A DNA stretch of 37,963 bases from Brasilonema sp. UFV-L1 (GCF_012912105.1 NZ_QMEA01000060.1:1-37963), one strand, 5' to 3'. Counted from the stretch's first letter, positions 1 through 8,329 are shown. Translations and numbers: made by a program. Notes: generated from the letters alone by a model not told the origin.

Positions 1-90
1 CGAGTAGACATTGTTAGTGGTTGTCCATTTTTGTCTATGAAAAATGAAGCGGCTGGCTGTCTGGTGGTACGTGTAAGACCCCCGTCCCTG

Positions 91-223
91 TTTTTGTTGA
101 TTAGTGGGCGTAGTCGGGTACTCGTTGTATGAGGGCTGGCTCAATTTCCGGGGACAATGCGTCGGCAGGCTTACTACAACGCGTACTCGTTTTGTCCCAC
201 GAATCAACAAAACAAAGCCTGCC
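91..223. repeat. Inverted-repeat region, possible mobile-element remnant
   Basis: No convincing gene is seen in 1-317. The stretch TTTTGTTGATTAGTGGG (from 92) is matched in reverse complement, with one mismatch, at 196-212. An inner pair, GGCAGGCTT (164-172) and AAGCCTGCC (215-223), is perfect. The 11-mer CAATGCGTCGG occurs twice, near 155 and 285. Base composition is more GC-rich than the flanking AT-rich DNA. This could be a folded RNA, the end of a transposable element or a group II intron remnant; the sequence does not decide. An open frame at 104-313 crosses it but shows no recognisable domain. Confidence 0.45.
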
Positions 224-311
224 CAATTTTTTCGGGGACGCCAGATAAGAGCGGCGGGAAACCCGTCCGCAGTACTGGCCAGGGCAATGCGTCGGATGAA
301 ACCCGACTCAT

Positions 312-325
312 AGGGCTTTAGCCCT
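312..325 (-). terminator. Short hairpin at the desaturase stop codon
   Basis: AGGGCT, TT, AGCCCT forms a perfect 6-bp hairpin that contains the desaturase stop codon (318-320). It could serve as a weak terminator for the minus-strand desaturase. There is no strong T-run, so the call is tentative. Confidence 0.3.
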
Positions 326-1175
326 TTGTTTCTTTTACTTTTGTCGTTGGAGGCATGACTACTTTCTTTGCTAACCCCAGAGTTTGTAATATCTTAATTG
401 CCCACCAAGTCATATCTATTTCCCACCAACGATACCCGGCTTTTGCCACATTTGGATGAGCATGGTGATTATTATGCCAGCCTTCTCCATAAGTTAAAAG
501 TGCTGCCCACCAAAGATTACGAGAGTTGTCCTTTAACTGGAAATGACGGTAACCGCGTAGGTGAGTTGCAGAGTTGATAAACCAAGTGGTATGCCAGAGC
601 AATACTGCCCTCACAAAGACACCATAGACAACAAAAGACCATCCACCCAAAACATACAATAGAACAGCAACAGGAATTTGAAGCAGTAAGAAGTAGCGAT
701 TCAACCAACGATAAAATGGATCACGGTATAGTTCCTGGGCAAATTTTTTGTAATGTTGTTCGTCAAAAAATTCTGGACGTGGGTAAAAAATCCAAAGCAT
801 ATGGCTCCACCAAAATCCACGCCGGGCTGAGTAGGGATCTTTATCTACGTCTTCTGTATGCGCATGATGCAGTCGATGTCCAGCTACCCAAAACATTGGT
901 CCTCCTTGCATAGCAAGTGCTCCCAAGGTGGCGATCGCATATTCTAACCACTTCGGTACAGATAAACTTCGGTGAGTTAAAAGTCGATGATACCCTAAAC
1001 AAATACCAATACTGCCAAACAACCAGTGCAGGAATATCATAACTCCCAAAGCAGACCAAGAGAAACACCAGGGAGCGAGCATTGCCAAGGCATGAAATGT
1101 ACCGAAAAATACCACGTTAGTCCAGCTCAGAGTAAGCGGCTGCTTACCAACAGCCGCAGCTGAGTTGATAGTCAT
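318..1175 (-). CDS. desC: Delta-9 acyl-lipid fatty acid desaturase (DesC type)
   Basis: Membrane di-iron desaturase of 285 aa, the usual size of cyanobacterial DesC proteins, which put the first double bond (delta-9) into acyl chains of membrane lipids. The three histidine boxes are visible in order: HRLLTH near residue 63, HRLHHAH near 100, and HNNHHAH near 234. The family phrases GFWWSHM, HTTWFINSATH and LLTYGEGWHNNHH are present, and the C-terminus has KAGYRWWEIDMTWW. Hydrophobic segments flank the boxes as expected. The ATG at 1175 is the natural start. The gene is divergent from the TetR-like gene at 1357, with palindromes between them, so control by that regulator is a reasonable inference. 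It may be a second desaturase of the genome, since most cyanobacteria also carry a housekeeping desC; that cannot be seen here. Confidence 0.93.
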   Translation of the reverse strand: MTINSAAAVGKQPLTLSWTNVVFFGTFHALAMLAPWCFSWSALGVMIFLHWLFGSIGICLGYHRLLTHRSLSVPKWLEYAIATLGALAMQGGPMFWVAGHRLHHAHTEDVDKDPYSARRGFWWSHMLWIFYPRPEFFDEQHYKKFAQELYRDPFYRWLNRYFLLLQIPVAVLLYVLGGWSFVVYGVFVRAVLLWHTTWFINSATHLRGYRHFQLKDNSRNLWWAALLTYGEGWHNNHHAHPNVAKAGYRWWEIDMTWWAIKILQTLGLAKKVVMPPTTKVKETKG

Positions 1176-1207
1176 AAATCTTTCCTTTGACGTGAATACC
1201 GTAAATA

Positions 1208-1231
1208 AACTAGTACACTCTTGTACTAGTT
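1208..1231. promoter_or_regulatory. Perfect palindrome upstream of desC, candidate operator
   Basis: AACTAGTACA (1208-1217) and TGTACTAGTT (1222-1231) are perfect inverted 10-mers separated by CTCT. The site lies 33 bp upstream of the desaturase ATG, where an operator overlapping the promoter or leader would sit. Two-fold symmetry suits a TetR dimer, but no binding is shown. Confidence 0.6.
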
Positions 1232-1283
1232 ACCACATCCTCTGTAAAAACTAGCGAAGACAGCTAAAGTAAGAAAAGAGGAT

Positions 1284-1345
1284 GCAAGTGCTACTTACAT
1301 CTGTTAGTCTAGCAAGGATAAAATTTTAATGCAAGTGCCACTTGC
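1284..1345. promoter_or_regulatory. Two GCAAGTG palindromes before the TetR-like gene
   Basis: GCAAGTG-C-CACTTGC at 1331-1345 is a perfect palindrome with a 1-bp centre. A relative, GCAAGTG-C-TACTTAC, is at 1284-1298. The copies are 47 bp apart and sit just upstream of the ATG at 1357, which suits autoregulation. The proximal palindrome covers the alternative TTG start at 1342 and argues against that start. Confidence 0.6.
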
Positions 1346-1356
1346 ACTTCCGACTT

Positions 1357-2571
1357 ATGTCTGGTGATATAATCTCAACGCGACAAAGGCTGATTAATGC
1401 AGCAATGGAGTTGTTTGCAGTTCAGGGAATTACTGAAACAACAACCAAGGCAGTCGCAGAATTAGCAAAAGTTAATGAAGTGACGCTATTCCGGCAATTT
1501 GGCAACAAACACGGATTAGTTCTGGCGGTTATTTCTGAATCACCAGTGTTTCAAGAACTGGGTGAATCGTTAAAAACGCAAGCAAGTCAAACGACCAGTG
1601 TTTCCCAAGCTCTCAAAGATTATTGCAAAGACCGCTTAGAGGCTTTAGAACAAGTTCCTGAATTGGTGCGTTCTATGGTAGGAGAGGCGGGAAAATATCC
1701 AGTAGAAAATCGTCAGGCACTCGGAAGAAGCTTAGCACAAGCCAACAACTATGTTGCTGAATATTTAGCAACAGTGATGGAACGCGAGCAGTTACACACG
1801 CAATTGTCACCTCAAAAGCTAGCAAGTTTACTCAATAGTATGTTGTTAGGTTATGCCGTAATTGAGTTTACTAGTGAATTTCATGAACTTTGGCATGACA
1901 GAGATGAGTTTTTAGAAACTTTGGTGGCGATGTTTTTAAAGGTCGCCACACAATCCTCAAATCAAGTCAATAATGAGTCTATCTCAACAGAAAAGATAGT
2001 AGATTTACCAGCAAATTTAGTTCATTTGATTTTGCAAAGAGCTAAAAAATCAGGATTACGAGATTATGCCCTTATGTACGTGTTGTTTGGCACAGGTTTA
2101 TCTCCAGAAGAAATTGTGAATTTAGAGCGTTCTCACCAAATCCAAGACGCCAACCAGTACTTATTACAAATCACTCAAGGCGCTACTCGACAAGTTCCTG
2201 TGAATCAGTGGATTATGGGTAAGCGGTATGGCTCTTATACTCGGAATCCCTTAACTCAGTGGCTCAAAAATCGTAAAGATGACCACTCTGCATTATTTCT
2301 TAACGATAATGGAATACCTATTTCAGAGGTAGAAATACAACAGCGCTGGCGAATATTAACTGAAGAATTATTAACACCAGAAGGGCAACAGCCAGCTATT
2401 GAGCAAGCTCAACAGACATGGTGTGTAGAAATGTTGATGAAGGGAATGAATTTAGAAGATATGAGTATCATTACAGGCTGGACTCGTACAAAATTACAAC
2501 ACTATGCTCGTAGAGCCAGAGAAAAATCAGCTCTAGAGCAAGCGATTCACCTGGATCATAAGCCTCAATAG
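1357..2571 (+). CDS. TetR-type regulator fused to a degenerate tyrosine-recombinase-like domain
   Basis: Protein of 404 aa, about twice a normal TetR regulator. The first 50 residues are a clear TetR helix-turn-helix domain (TRQRLINAAMELFAVQG, then TTTKAVAELAKVNEVTLFRQ and a FGNKHGLV turn), followed by a helical ligand/dimerisation-like region up to about residue 195. From about 215 to 390 the sequence resembles a phage-integrase catalytic fold: YVLFGTGLSPEEIVNLE matches the strand/helix that normally carries the first catalytic Arg, and MLMKGMNLEDMSIITGW followed by HYARRA matches the C-terminal box II. The Arg expected in the first box and the H-x-x-R motif are absent; only the terminal Tyr region is kept. 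DNA cleavage is therefore unlikely and a DNA-binding or oligomerisation role is inferred. ATG 1357 is preferred over TTG 1342, which lies in a palindrome. The divergent desC is the likely target. Confidence 0.8.
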   Translation: MSGDIISTRQRLINAAMELFAVQGITETTTKAVAELAKVNEVTLFRQFGNKHGLVLAVISESPVFQELGESLKTQASQTTSVSQALKDYCKDRLEALEQVPELVRSMVGEAGKYPVENRQALGRSLAQANNYVAEYLATVMEREQLHTQLSPQKLASLLNSMLLGYAVIEFTSEFHELWHDRDEFLETLVAMFLKVATQSSNQVNNESISTEKIVDLPANLVHLILQRAKKSGLRDYALMYVLFGTGLSPEEIVNLERSHQIQDANQYLLQITQGATRQVPVNQWIMGKRYGSYTRNPLTQWLKNRKDDHSALFLNDNGIPISEVEIQQRWRILTEELLTPEGQQPAIEQAQQTWCVEMLMKGMNLEDMSIITGWTRTKLQHYARRAREKSALEQAIHLDHKPQ

Positions 2572-2604
2572 TAATTTTTGAGCAAAACAAGAACTGTGCA
2601 ACAT

Positions 2605-2646
2605 AGTTGTCACCAACTCACTCAGAACACAGTTGTCACCAACTCA
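2605..2646 (+). repeat. Two tandem hairpin repeats downstream of the TetR-like gene
   Basis: The 16-mer AGTTGTCACCAACTCA occurs at 2605-2620 and 2631-2646 (26-bp period). Each copy folds on itself through AGTTG and CAACT. The pair sits 34 bp after the stop codon and may act as a terminator or be a small dispersed repeat. The rest of 2572-2860 holds no gene; a loose ATCCCC/GGGGAT pairing is seen near 2652-2680. Confidence 0.45.
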
Positions 2647-2860
2647 GAATGAAATCCCCCGAATTTCATCCGTGGGGATATTCTGCGTTCTGCCTTGGTG
2701 CGTTCTGTGTTCTTCTTAATCAAAAGATTTTGTCTAAATGAGTACAATTACCAATTTTTGAATACTTTACAGAATATGATTTAAGATTTTAAGGTTTAAC
2801 TAAAACTTCACCCATCAATAGCATCTAAAATCTAAATCTAAAACCCACAATCAATAAAGC

Positions 2861-4252
2861 ATGGCAAACCTGACTCCTAATTCTAGTTTTAGCTTGACAC
2901 TCCGCTTGGAAATTCCTAACCGCGTCGGAATGTTAGCCAACGTAACCAAGGCTATAGCTACCAGTGGTGGTAATTTTGGTCAAATTGATTTAATCGAACA
3001 AACAAGGGCTATTTCCATTCGCGAGATCACCGTTGATGCAGCCAGCAGTGACCATGCTGAGACAATTGTACAAGCGGTGAAAGCTGTGCCAGATATTAAA
3101 GTGCTTAATGTCTATGACCGCACTTTTAATTTACATCGTGGCGGAAAAATCAGTATTACCAGCAGAATTCCCCTAAGAAGTGTGTCTGACTTAGCAATGG
3201 CTTACACGCCAGGTGTAGGAAGAATCTGTACTGCGATCGCCCAAAATCCAGAAGAAGTTTACAATCTAACCATTAAACGAAACACTGTTGCTATTGTGAC
3301 CGATGGCAGCGCCGTTTTGGGATTGGGAAATCTCGGTCCAGCAGCCGCCTTACCAGTTATGGAAGGTAAAGCTATGCTGTTTAAGGAATTCGCTGGGATT
3401 GATGCTTTTCCCATTTGCCTTGATACCCAAGAGACTGACAAAATTATCGAAGCTGTCAAAAATATTGCTCCGGTATTTGGGGGTGTAAATTTAGAGGATA
3501 TCGCTGCTCCCCGCTGTTTTGAAATTGAAGCGAAACTACGGCAAGAATTAGATATCCCCGTTTTTCACGATGACCAACATGGTACGGCAATTGTGACTTT
3601 AGCAGCGTTGTTTAACGCTCTCAAGTTAGTACAAAAGTCAATGGGAGATATCCGCATTGTGATTAACGGTGCTGGGGCTGCTGGCGTAGCTGTCGCCCGG
3701 TTACTCAGAAAAGCAGGAGCAGAAAAAATTTGGATGTGCGACTCAAAAGGTATTCTTTCTACCAGTCGCACTGACTTAACAGAAGAAAAGCAAGAATTTG
3801 CAGTCAAGGCTCAAGGAACCTTAGCAGGTGCATTGCAAGGTGCAGATGTCTTTATTGGTTTGAGCGCACCGGGAGTTTTAACACCAGAAATGGTGCGTTC
3901 TATGACAAAAGATCCAATCGTGTTTGCGATGGCAAATCCTATTCCTGAAATTCAGCCAGAGTTGATCAAAGATGATGTTGCAGTTATGGCAACAGGTCGT
4001 AGTGATTACCCGAATCAAATCAACAATGTTCTGGCTTTTCCAGGTGTATTTCGTGGTGCTTTAGATTGTCGGGCTGCAACAATTACTACCACAATGTATC
4101 TAGAAGCAGCCAGTGCGATCGCATCTTTAATTAAACCCTCAGACCTTGACAAACAATACATTGTTCCTTCTGTCTTTGATGAGCGAGTCGTGACTGCTGT
4201 TGCTGGTGCTGTGCAACGTGCTGCGCGTCAAGAAGGTATTGCTCGTGGTTAG
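2861..4252 (+). CDS. Malic enzyme (malate dehydrogenase, oxaloacetate-decarboxylating) with N-terminal ACT domain
   Basis: Converts malate to pyruvate and CO2 with reduction of NAD(P); cytoplasmic. Residues 10-85 form an ACT domain (LTLRLEIPNRVGMLANVTKAI), a small-molecule-sensing regulatory module. The malic N-terminal domain follows from about 95, with MAYTPGVGRIC, TVAIVTDGSAVLGLGNLG and FHDDQHGTAIV. The Rossmann part has the dinucleotide loop INGAGAAGVAVAR, and PIVFAMANPIPEI is typical of the bacterial short type. Length of 463 aa suits the short bacterial enzyme plus ACT. ATG 2861 starts right at the ACT domain. It has no operon partner here. Cofactor preference cannot be read by eye. Confidence 0.92.
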   Translation: MANLTPNSSFSLTLRLEIPNRVGMLANVTKAIATSGGNFGQIDLIEQTRAISIREITVDAASSDHAETIVQAVKAVPDIKVLNVYDRTFNLHRGGKISITSRIPLRSVSDLAMAYTPGVGRICTAIAQNPEEVYNLTIKRNTVAIVTDGSAVLGLGNLGPAAALPVMEGKAMLFKEFAGIDAFPICLDTQETDKIIEAVKNIAPVFGGVNLEDIAAPRCFEIEAKLRQELDIPVFHDDQHGTAIVTLAALFNALKLVQKSMGDIRIVINGAGAAGVAVARLLRKAGAEKIWMCDSKGILSTSRTDLTEEKQEFAVKAQGTLAGALQGADVFIGLSAPGVLTPEMVRSMTKDPIVFAMANPIPEIQPELIKDDVAVMATGRSDYPNQINNVLAFPGVFRGALDCRAATITTTMYLEAASAIASLIKPSDLDKQYIVPSVFDERVVTAVAGAVQRAARQEGIARG

Positions 4253-4263
4253 TTAAAAAAACA

Positions 4264-4406
4264 AGATCCCCGACTTCTTTAAGAAAAGAACTTACGCAGA
4301 AACCGGGTTTCTTTACGAAAAATCGTCATTTTAGCCGTAAGTCTGTGGTCTGTGAAACCCGATTTCTTTCGTGTCTGTGCGTAAGTCCTGAAGAAGTCGG
4401 GGATCT
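4264..4406. repeat. MITE-like palindromic element between convergent genes
   Basis: Perfect 16-bp terminal inverted repeats, AGATCCCCGACTTCTT (4264-4279) and its complement (4391-4406), enclose about 110 bp. A second inner pair, ACTTACGCA (4290-4298) and TGCGTAAGT (4378-4386), is also perfect, and AAACCGGGTTTC-like blocks pair inside. It fills the space between the convergent malic enzyme and creatininase genes and could double as a bidirectional terminator. The ACTTACGCA core recurs in the element at 19826-20150. Confidence 0.7.
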
Positions 4407-4423
4407 GTATCCGTTGCGAAGCT

Positions 4424-5170
4424 TCAATCTGCACTCAAAAACTCCAGATACCCATTGCTAAGTTCTTTTACCGCCAACTCATAAAACTGTTTCCCATGTT
4501 CAGGTGTCGCCAAAGCCGGATTTGAACCCATTCTGCCATCTGGATATTTCTGGCGGAAGTCAGCAGCACCATAAATCCTGTGTCCAGTACCGACTTCTTG
4601 AGAAAGAGGTGCTTGCTTTATCGCTTCTGGATAGACAAACTGAGTCACAGCAACTTCACTCGGTGTTGCATGGGAACCTTCTTGATCACCGTATAATTCT
4701 TTTACCAACTTGTAAACTGAACTGCACATAAACCAGTTTGCAACTTGACATTGCACTTGTTTGGCGTTGGGAATTTGTATATCTTCTAAGTGGGCGTAGG
4801 TTTCAGAAAAAGCCGCTTTCAGGGTGGCGATGTTACCGCCGTGTCCGTTGATAAAATAGAACTTGGTAAAACCAGCTTTAGCTAAACAAGTGATGTAGTC
4901 TCGCACCACTTGAATCATAGTGCTAGGACGCAGACTTATACTCCCAGGAAAAGCGGTGTGATGTAATGCCATGCCCACATTGATTGTAGGACCAACCATT
5001 GCTTGAGTGGCTTCACCTACACCACGGGCGATCGCCTCTGCACAAATCGCATCTGTACCAATTAATCCTGTAGGCCCATGTTGTTCTGTGGAACCAATAG
5101 GGAGAATAATACCCTTAGACTGCTGGAGATAAGTCTCGACTTCCTGCCAGGTGCTTAAATGCAATAACAT
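4424..5170 (-). CDS. Creatininase-family amidohydrolase
   Basis: Metal-dependent amidohydrolase of the creatininase fold, 248 aa, a normal family length. Visible family motifs are IILPIGSTEQHGPTG (metal-binding Glu and His), LIGTDAICAEAIA (metal-binding Asp), ALHHTAFPGSISLRP and FINGHGGNIATL. Members act on creatinine, on formamidopyrimidine-type intermediates or on peptide precursors in cofactor maturation; the substrate here is unknown. ATG 5170 gives the standard N-terminus. A broken copy of the first third of this gene and its upstream DNA lies at 9009-9185. The next minus-strand gene upstream (PstS-like) begins 156 bp away, so co-transcription is possible but not evident. Confidence 0.85.
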   Translation of the reverse strand: MLLHLSTWQEVETYLQQSKGIILPIGSTEQHGPTGLIGTDAICAEAIARGVGEATQAMVGPTINVGMALHHTAFPGSISLRPSTMIQVVRDYITCLAKAGFTKFYFINGHGGNIATLKAAFSETYAHLEDIQIPNAKQVQCQVANWFMCSSVYKLVKELYGDQEGSHATPSEVAVTQFVYPEAIKQAPLSQEVGTGHRIYGAADFRQKYPDGRMGSNPALATPEHGKQFYELAVKELSNGYLEFLSAD

Positions 5171-5325
5171 TTTTTATCAGCGTCCTCATCAAAATTGCGG
5201 AGAAAGAGAACTTTGTCTGCTTGGATAGCATCTTCTGTAACTCACCTCCACTAACACGATTATGAACTCTGTTTGTGCAAGGTGGAGGCAAGAACGGCGA
5301 ATTTCATGAAGCTGATAACTGTCAC

Positions 5326-6357
5326 CTAGAATAAAGTTGCTCGTTTACGTAAGACTTCGCTAAGAGTCAGGTTTAACACAGCTTCCCCATTAAATACTGT
5401 TCCAACTTCACCTTGATGGAATTGAACAAGATCCAAGTGATAAACTTCCCCTGATAGAGGGATGTAGCCAACCTGACCAACCAACTTGGCAGCCTTTTCC
5501 AGATAGAAATCTACAAATTCCTTCACTTCAGGTTTGTTTTGGGCAGACTCAGAGTTGATGTAGATAAACAGTGGGCGAGATAGGGGTTGATATTGAGTTT
5601 TCTCCACCGTCTGACGTGAAGGCAGCACAGGACCTTTGCCGTTGTCAACTCCTAAAACTTTGACTTGACTTGTGTTGGCTTCGTAGTACGCAATGCCAAA
5701 GTAACCCAAGGCATTTGGGTCTTGGCTGACTCCCCTGACCAACACGTTGTCATCTTCGCTACTTGTGTAATCAGTGCGTGACGCTTTGCGTTTACCTACT
5801 GTTGCTTGTGTGAAGTAGTCAAAAGTACCAGAATCCTTGTCTGCACCATAGAGGTTGAGGGGTTTATCGGGCCAGGTGCTACGAATCTGATTCCATTTAG
5901 TAATTTTCCCTTGGGCGGCTGGTTCCCAAATTTTCTGCAACTCGGCAATCGTGATGTCTTTTGCCCAATCATTTTTAGGATTGACTACTACAGTGAGGGC
6001 ATCAAAGGCAATAGGGAGTTCTATATAACCGACCTTGTTTCGGTTACAGATTGCCATTTCTTCTTTAAGGATAGGGCGCGAGGCGTCGCTGATATCGGTT
6101 TTCCCTTCGCAGAACTTTCTAAACCCACCAGTGGTACCGGAGATGCCAACCTTAATTTGCACCGGGTTTTCTCGGCTACCATTAAACTCTGCTGCAATCA
6201 ACTTTGTGATGGGATAAACTGTGCTAGAACCATCAATGTTAATTGTCTGCTTTCGCGTCTGGGCGCTAGTGAATGGCTCTTTGATGATTGCCGTAATCAT
6301 AGTCATAAAAACAAGAATTCCAAGCGGAATCGTCCACCTCTTTACTATTGTGTTCAT
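5326..6357 (-). CDS. pstS: Phosphate ABC transporter substrate-binding protein (PstS/SphX type)
   Basis: Periplasmic binding protein for phosphate import, 343 aa. Residues 8-30 form a hydrophobic signal or anchor segment ([16 protein letters not shown]). The mature part begins [20 protein letters not shown], the phosphate-binding GSST element, followed by [26 protein letters not shown], the second ligand loop, and [16 protein letters not shown], the third. These are the landmarks of PBP_like_2/SphX proteins. No pstC, pstA or pstB gene is next to it, so it is an orphan binding protein, as cyanobacterial sphX copies often are. An upstream Pho box could not be identified with confidence. Confidence 0.88.
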   Translation of the reverse strand: MNTIVKRWTIPLGILVFMTMITAIIKEPFTSAQTRKQTINIDGSSTVYPITKLIAAEFNGSRENPVQIKVGISGTTGGFRKFCEGKTDISDASRPILKEEMAICNRNKVGYIELPIAFDALTVVVNPKNDWAKDITIAELQKIWEPAAQGKITKWNQIRSTWPDKPLNLYGADKDSGTFDYFTQATVGKRKASRTDYTSSEDDNVLVRGVSQDPNALGYFGIAYYEANTSQVKVLGVDNGKGPVLPSRQTVEKTQYQPLSRPLFIYINSESAQNKPEVKEFVDFYLEKAAKLVGQVGYIPLSGEVYHLDLVQFHQGEVGTVFNGEAVLNLTLSEVLRKRATLF

Positions 6358-6547
6358 TACCTCAATCCCATGCTGTGAAATAAATTAGGTATCTTGCTTT
6401 GTACAAATGTCCCGCTTGTTCTACGCTTAATCTTGTTATCAATTCAGGCTCGTATTTAAGAGATACTGTACCTAATGAGAAGTTTACTCTGTTGAACTAA
6501 AAATGTGTAGCTTAAGGAATTTGCAAAGTATTACCCTAGATGTCAGC

Positions 6548-7642
6548 CTACCTCACTGACTGACAGCAAGGGTAAAGATCGTCAATATTGCGAAGCATTG
6601 TCTTACAAATGGCATCTAAAGGTAAATCATTTGGATCCTCACCGAAAGGCTCTTCAATTTCCGCCCCGATTTCATCAATACTAAGCAAGATACAGCTCAA
6701 GAAAGCTAATATTGGTCCAGTCCACCAAGTTAAACCACTGACTAATTCCCAAGGAAGTAGCAGGAAATAAATTGTCAACAGCATCTTGAGGGTAATAGTA
6801 TACACCAAAGGCACTGGTGTTTTCAAAATGCGCTCACAACCACCCAACAGATTCACCATTTCATCTAGCAATTGATGTAGAGCATTTAACTCCAAAATAT
6901 CGACACATTGACGCTCATGCTGATGCTGGAAATAATCTCCAATCCAGTAAGCAATTTTTAGCGGGGGATGATTTACGTCTTGGAGTGTGTAATACTTAGA
7001 TGATGACATTAAGGAAGCTAATTCAGAATTGACAGGTTGCCTTCGCAGATGCAGCTTCATGGCGACAGCAAACGCAACGACTAGTCGTAATATTGCTTCT
7101 TTTTCTGTTCTATCTTCTGGCTCGCGTTCTTTAATGACGATGCAGATTCTCCTCGCCAGGTTGCGAACAGTGTTAATCATTCCTCCCCACAATTTTCGAG
7201 CTTCCCAAAAGCGATCGTGCGCTGTATTTGTTCGGAAAATTAATAGTAATGATAAGACAATGTTGAGACAAATGACAATATTGGGAATTGCTTTAATGTC
7301 AGTATTAACTTTCGATATACTCCCATAGTAGTTGAGCAGTGAAATAAGAAAACCATATCCTCCCCACAAGATAACCCAGGGAAGAATTGCCTGAATCACA
7401 GTCTGTGTAAGGTGGAAGGTTACTTTAAACCCAGGAAGTTGTTCACCAGTGTACAGCCCAAATCTTTCGCTGAATGATCTCTTCGCAACATGTTTCTCTC
7501 CCGAGATAAATCTTTTTTGAGATTCTCCCAATAAAAATTTTCTTTGAGAAGTCGAACTCGAAGACTTTTCGCTAGATTCTCTAAAGTTATTATTGTTATG
7601 TTCTGGGGGAGAAGCAGTCTTTTTATTATTCGGTCCTTCCAT
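6548..7642 (-). CDS. Bestrophin-like (RFP-TM/UPF0187) membrane channel
   Basis: Membrane protein of 364 aa related to bestrophins, pentameric anion channels; some algal members are proposed thylakoid bicarbonate channels. The family signature NTAHDRFWEARKLWGGMIN is present near residue 140, with hydrophobic segments before it (VIQAILPWVILWGGYGFLISLL, NIVICLNIVLSLLLIF) and after it (YTITLKMLLTIYFLLLPWEL, ILAFLSCILLSIDEIGAEI), ending in the typical IEEPFGEDPNDLPLD motif. About 60 hydrophilic, Ser/Asn/Lys-rich residues precede the conserved core. A GGAGG Shine-Dalgarno 7 bases before ATG 7642 supports this start, so the extension is probably real. Only 32 bp separate it from the upstream carbonic anhydrase, indicating one operon. 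A joint role in bicarbonate handling is inference; chloride transport is the alternative. Confidence 0.88.
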   Translation of the reverse strand: MEGPNNKKTASPPEHNNNNFRESSEKSSSSTSQRKFLLGESQKRFISGEKHVAKRSFSERFGLYTGEQLPGFKVTFHLTQTVIQAILPWVILWGGYGFLISLLNYYGSISKVNTDIKAIPNIVICLNIVLSLLLIFRTNTAHDRFWEARKLWGGMINTVRNLARRICIVIKEREPEDRTEKEAILRLVVAFAVAMKLHLRRQPVNSELASLMSSSKYYTLQDVNHPPLKIAYWIGDYFQHQHERQCVDILELNALHQLLDEMVNLLGGCERILKTPVPLVYTITLKMLLTIYFLLLPWELVSGLTWWTGPILAFLSCILLSIDEIGAEIEEPFGEDPNDLPLDAICKTMLRNIDDLYPCCQSVR

Positions 7643-7674
7643 CTGTCAACCTCCGATAAATGCCTTAGCTTTCC

Positions 7675-8310
7675 TCAAAATGCAGCGAGAGATAATGAGC
7701 GCAATTGCCATTTTTTGGTTGAGACTTGTAAGTCTTTGATCAACCCGGTGCGTATATCCACCACCCAGCCATGAACCTCAGGCGCTTGTTGCTGTTGGAG
7801 TGCTTGACGCATAACAGAAGTTTGGTATAGATTTTTGACTTGCATCTGCACATTCAGTTCTGCTAAACGGTTCCAGCGTTCTTCTTGTGTTGGCAAAGCA
7901 TCAATTTCATCTTGTTTTTGTAAATAGATTTCTCGAATTGGATTCACCCAATTATCAACAAGTCCGATTGCTTTCCCTTCTAACGCCGCCTTAATTCCAC
8001 CGCAACCGTAGTGACCGCCAACAATAATGTGTTTGACTTCAAGATGAACAACTGCGTATTCTAAAATGGCTAAAAAGTTAATATCCGTGAGAGAAACTTG
8101 ATTGGCAATATTGCGATGAACAAATAACTCTCCGGGTTCTGTACCAGTAAATCTTGTTAAGGCTAGACGACTGTCTGAACATCCAATATAGAGATAAGGT
8201 GGTTTTTGTCCAGTTGCCAATTCTTGAAAATAAGTGTGGTCTTCGGCTACTTTTTTTGCAGCCCAAGCCTGATTATTTTTGAGGATTTGTTCAATGCTGT
8301 TGTATTTCAT
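7675..8310 (-). CDS. Beta-class carbonic anhydrase (Can type)
   Basis: Zinc enzyme interconverting CO2 and bicarbonate, 211 aa. The zinc and catalytic residues are visible: YIGCSDSRL (Cys, Asp/Arg dyad) near residue 44 and GGHYGCGG (His, Cys) near residue 100. GELFVHRNIANQV and VHGWVVDIRTGLIKDL are hallmarks of the E. coli Can/plant-type branch. There is no signal peptide, so it should be cytoplasmic. It is the first gene of a two-gene operon with the bestrophin-like channel. Upstream lie a 14-bp tandem repeat and repeated ATCTAAG boxes, possible control sites. It differs in subclass from the second carbonic anhydrase at 13614. Confidence 0.94.
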   Translation of the reverse strand: MKYNSIEQILKNNQAWAAKKVAEDHTYFQELATGQKPPYLYIGCSDSRLALTRFTGTEPGELFVHRNIANQVSLTDINFLAILEYAVVHLEVKHIIVGGHYGCGGIKAALEGKAIGLVDNWVNPIREIYLQKQDEIDALPTQEERWNRLAELNVQMQVKNLYQTSVMRQALQQQQAPEVHGWVVDIRTGLIKDLQVSTKKWQLRSLSLAAF

Positions 8311-8329
8311 AGTTTAACCTCGAATGTAT

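Noticed and set aside
104-313. Open frame of 69 codons at the left edge
   Set aside because: It crosses the nested inverted repeats, has no ribosome-binding site or recognisable domain, and is probably a by-product of GC-rich repeat DNA.
1342-1356. TTG start adding five residues to the TetR-like protein
   Set aside because: It lies inside a perfect palindrome and the family N-terminus begins at the ATG at 1357.
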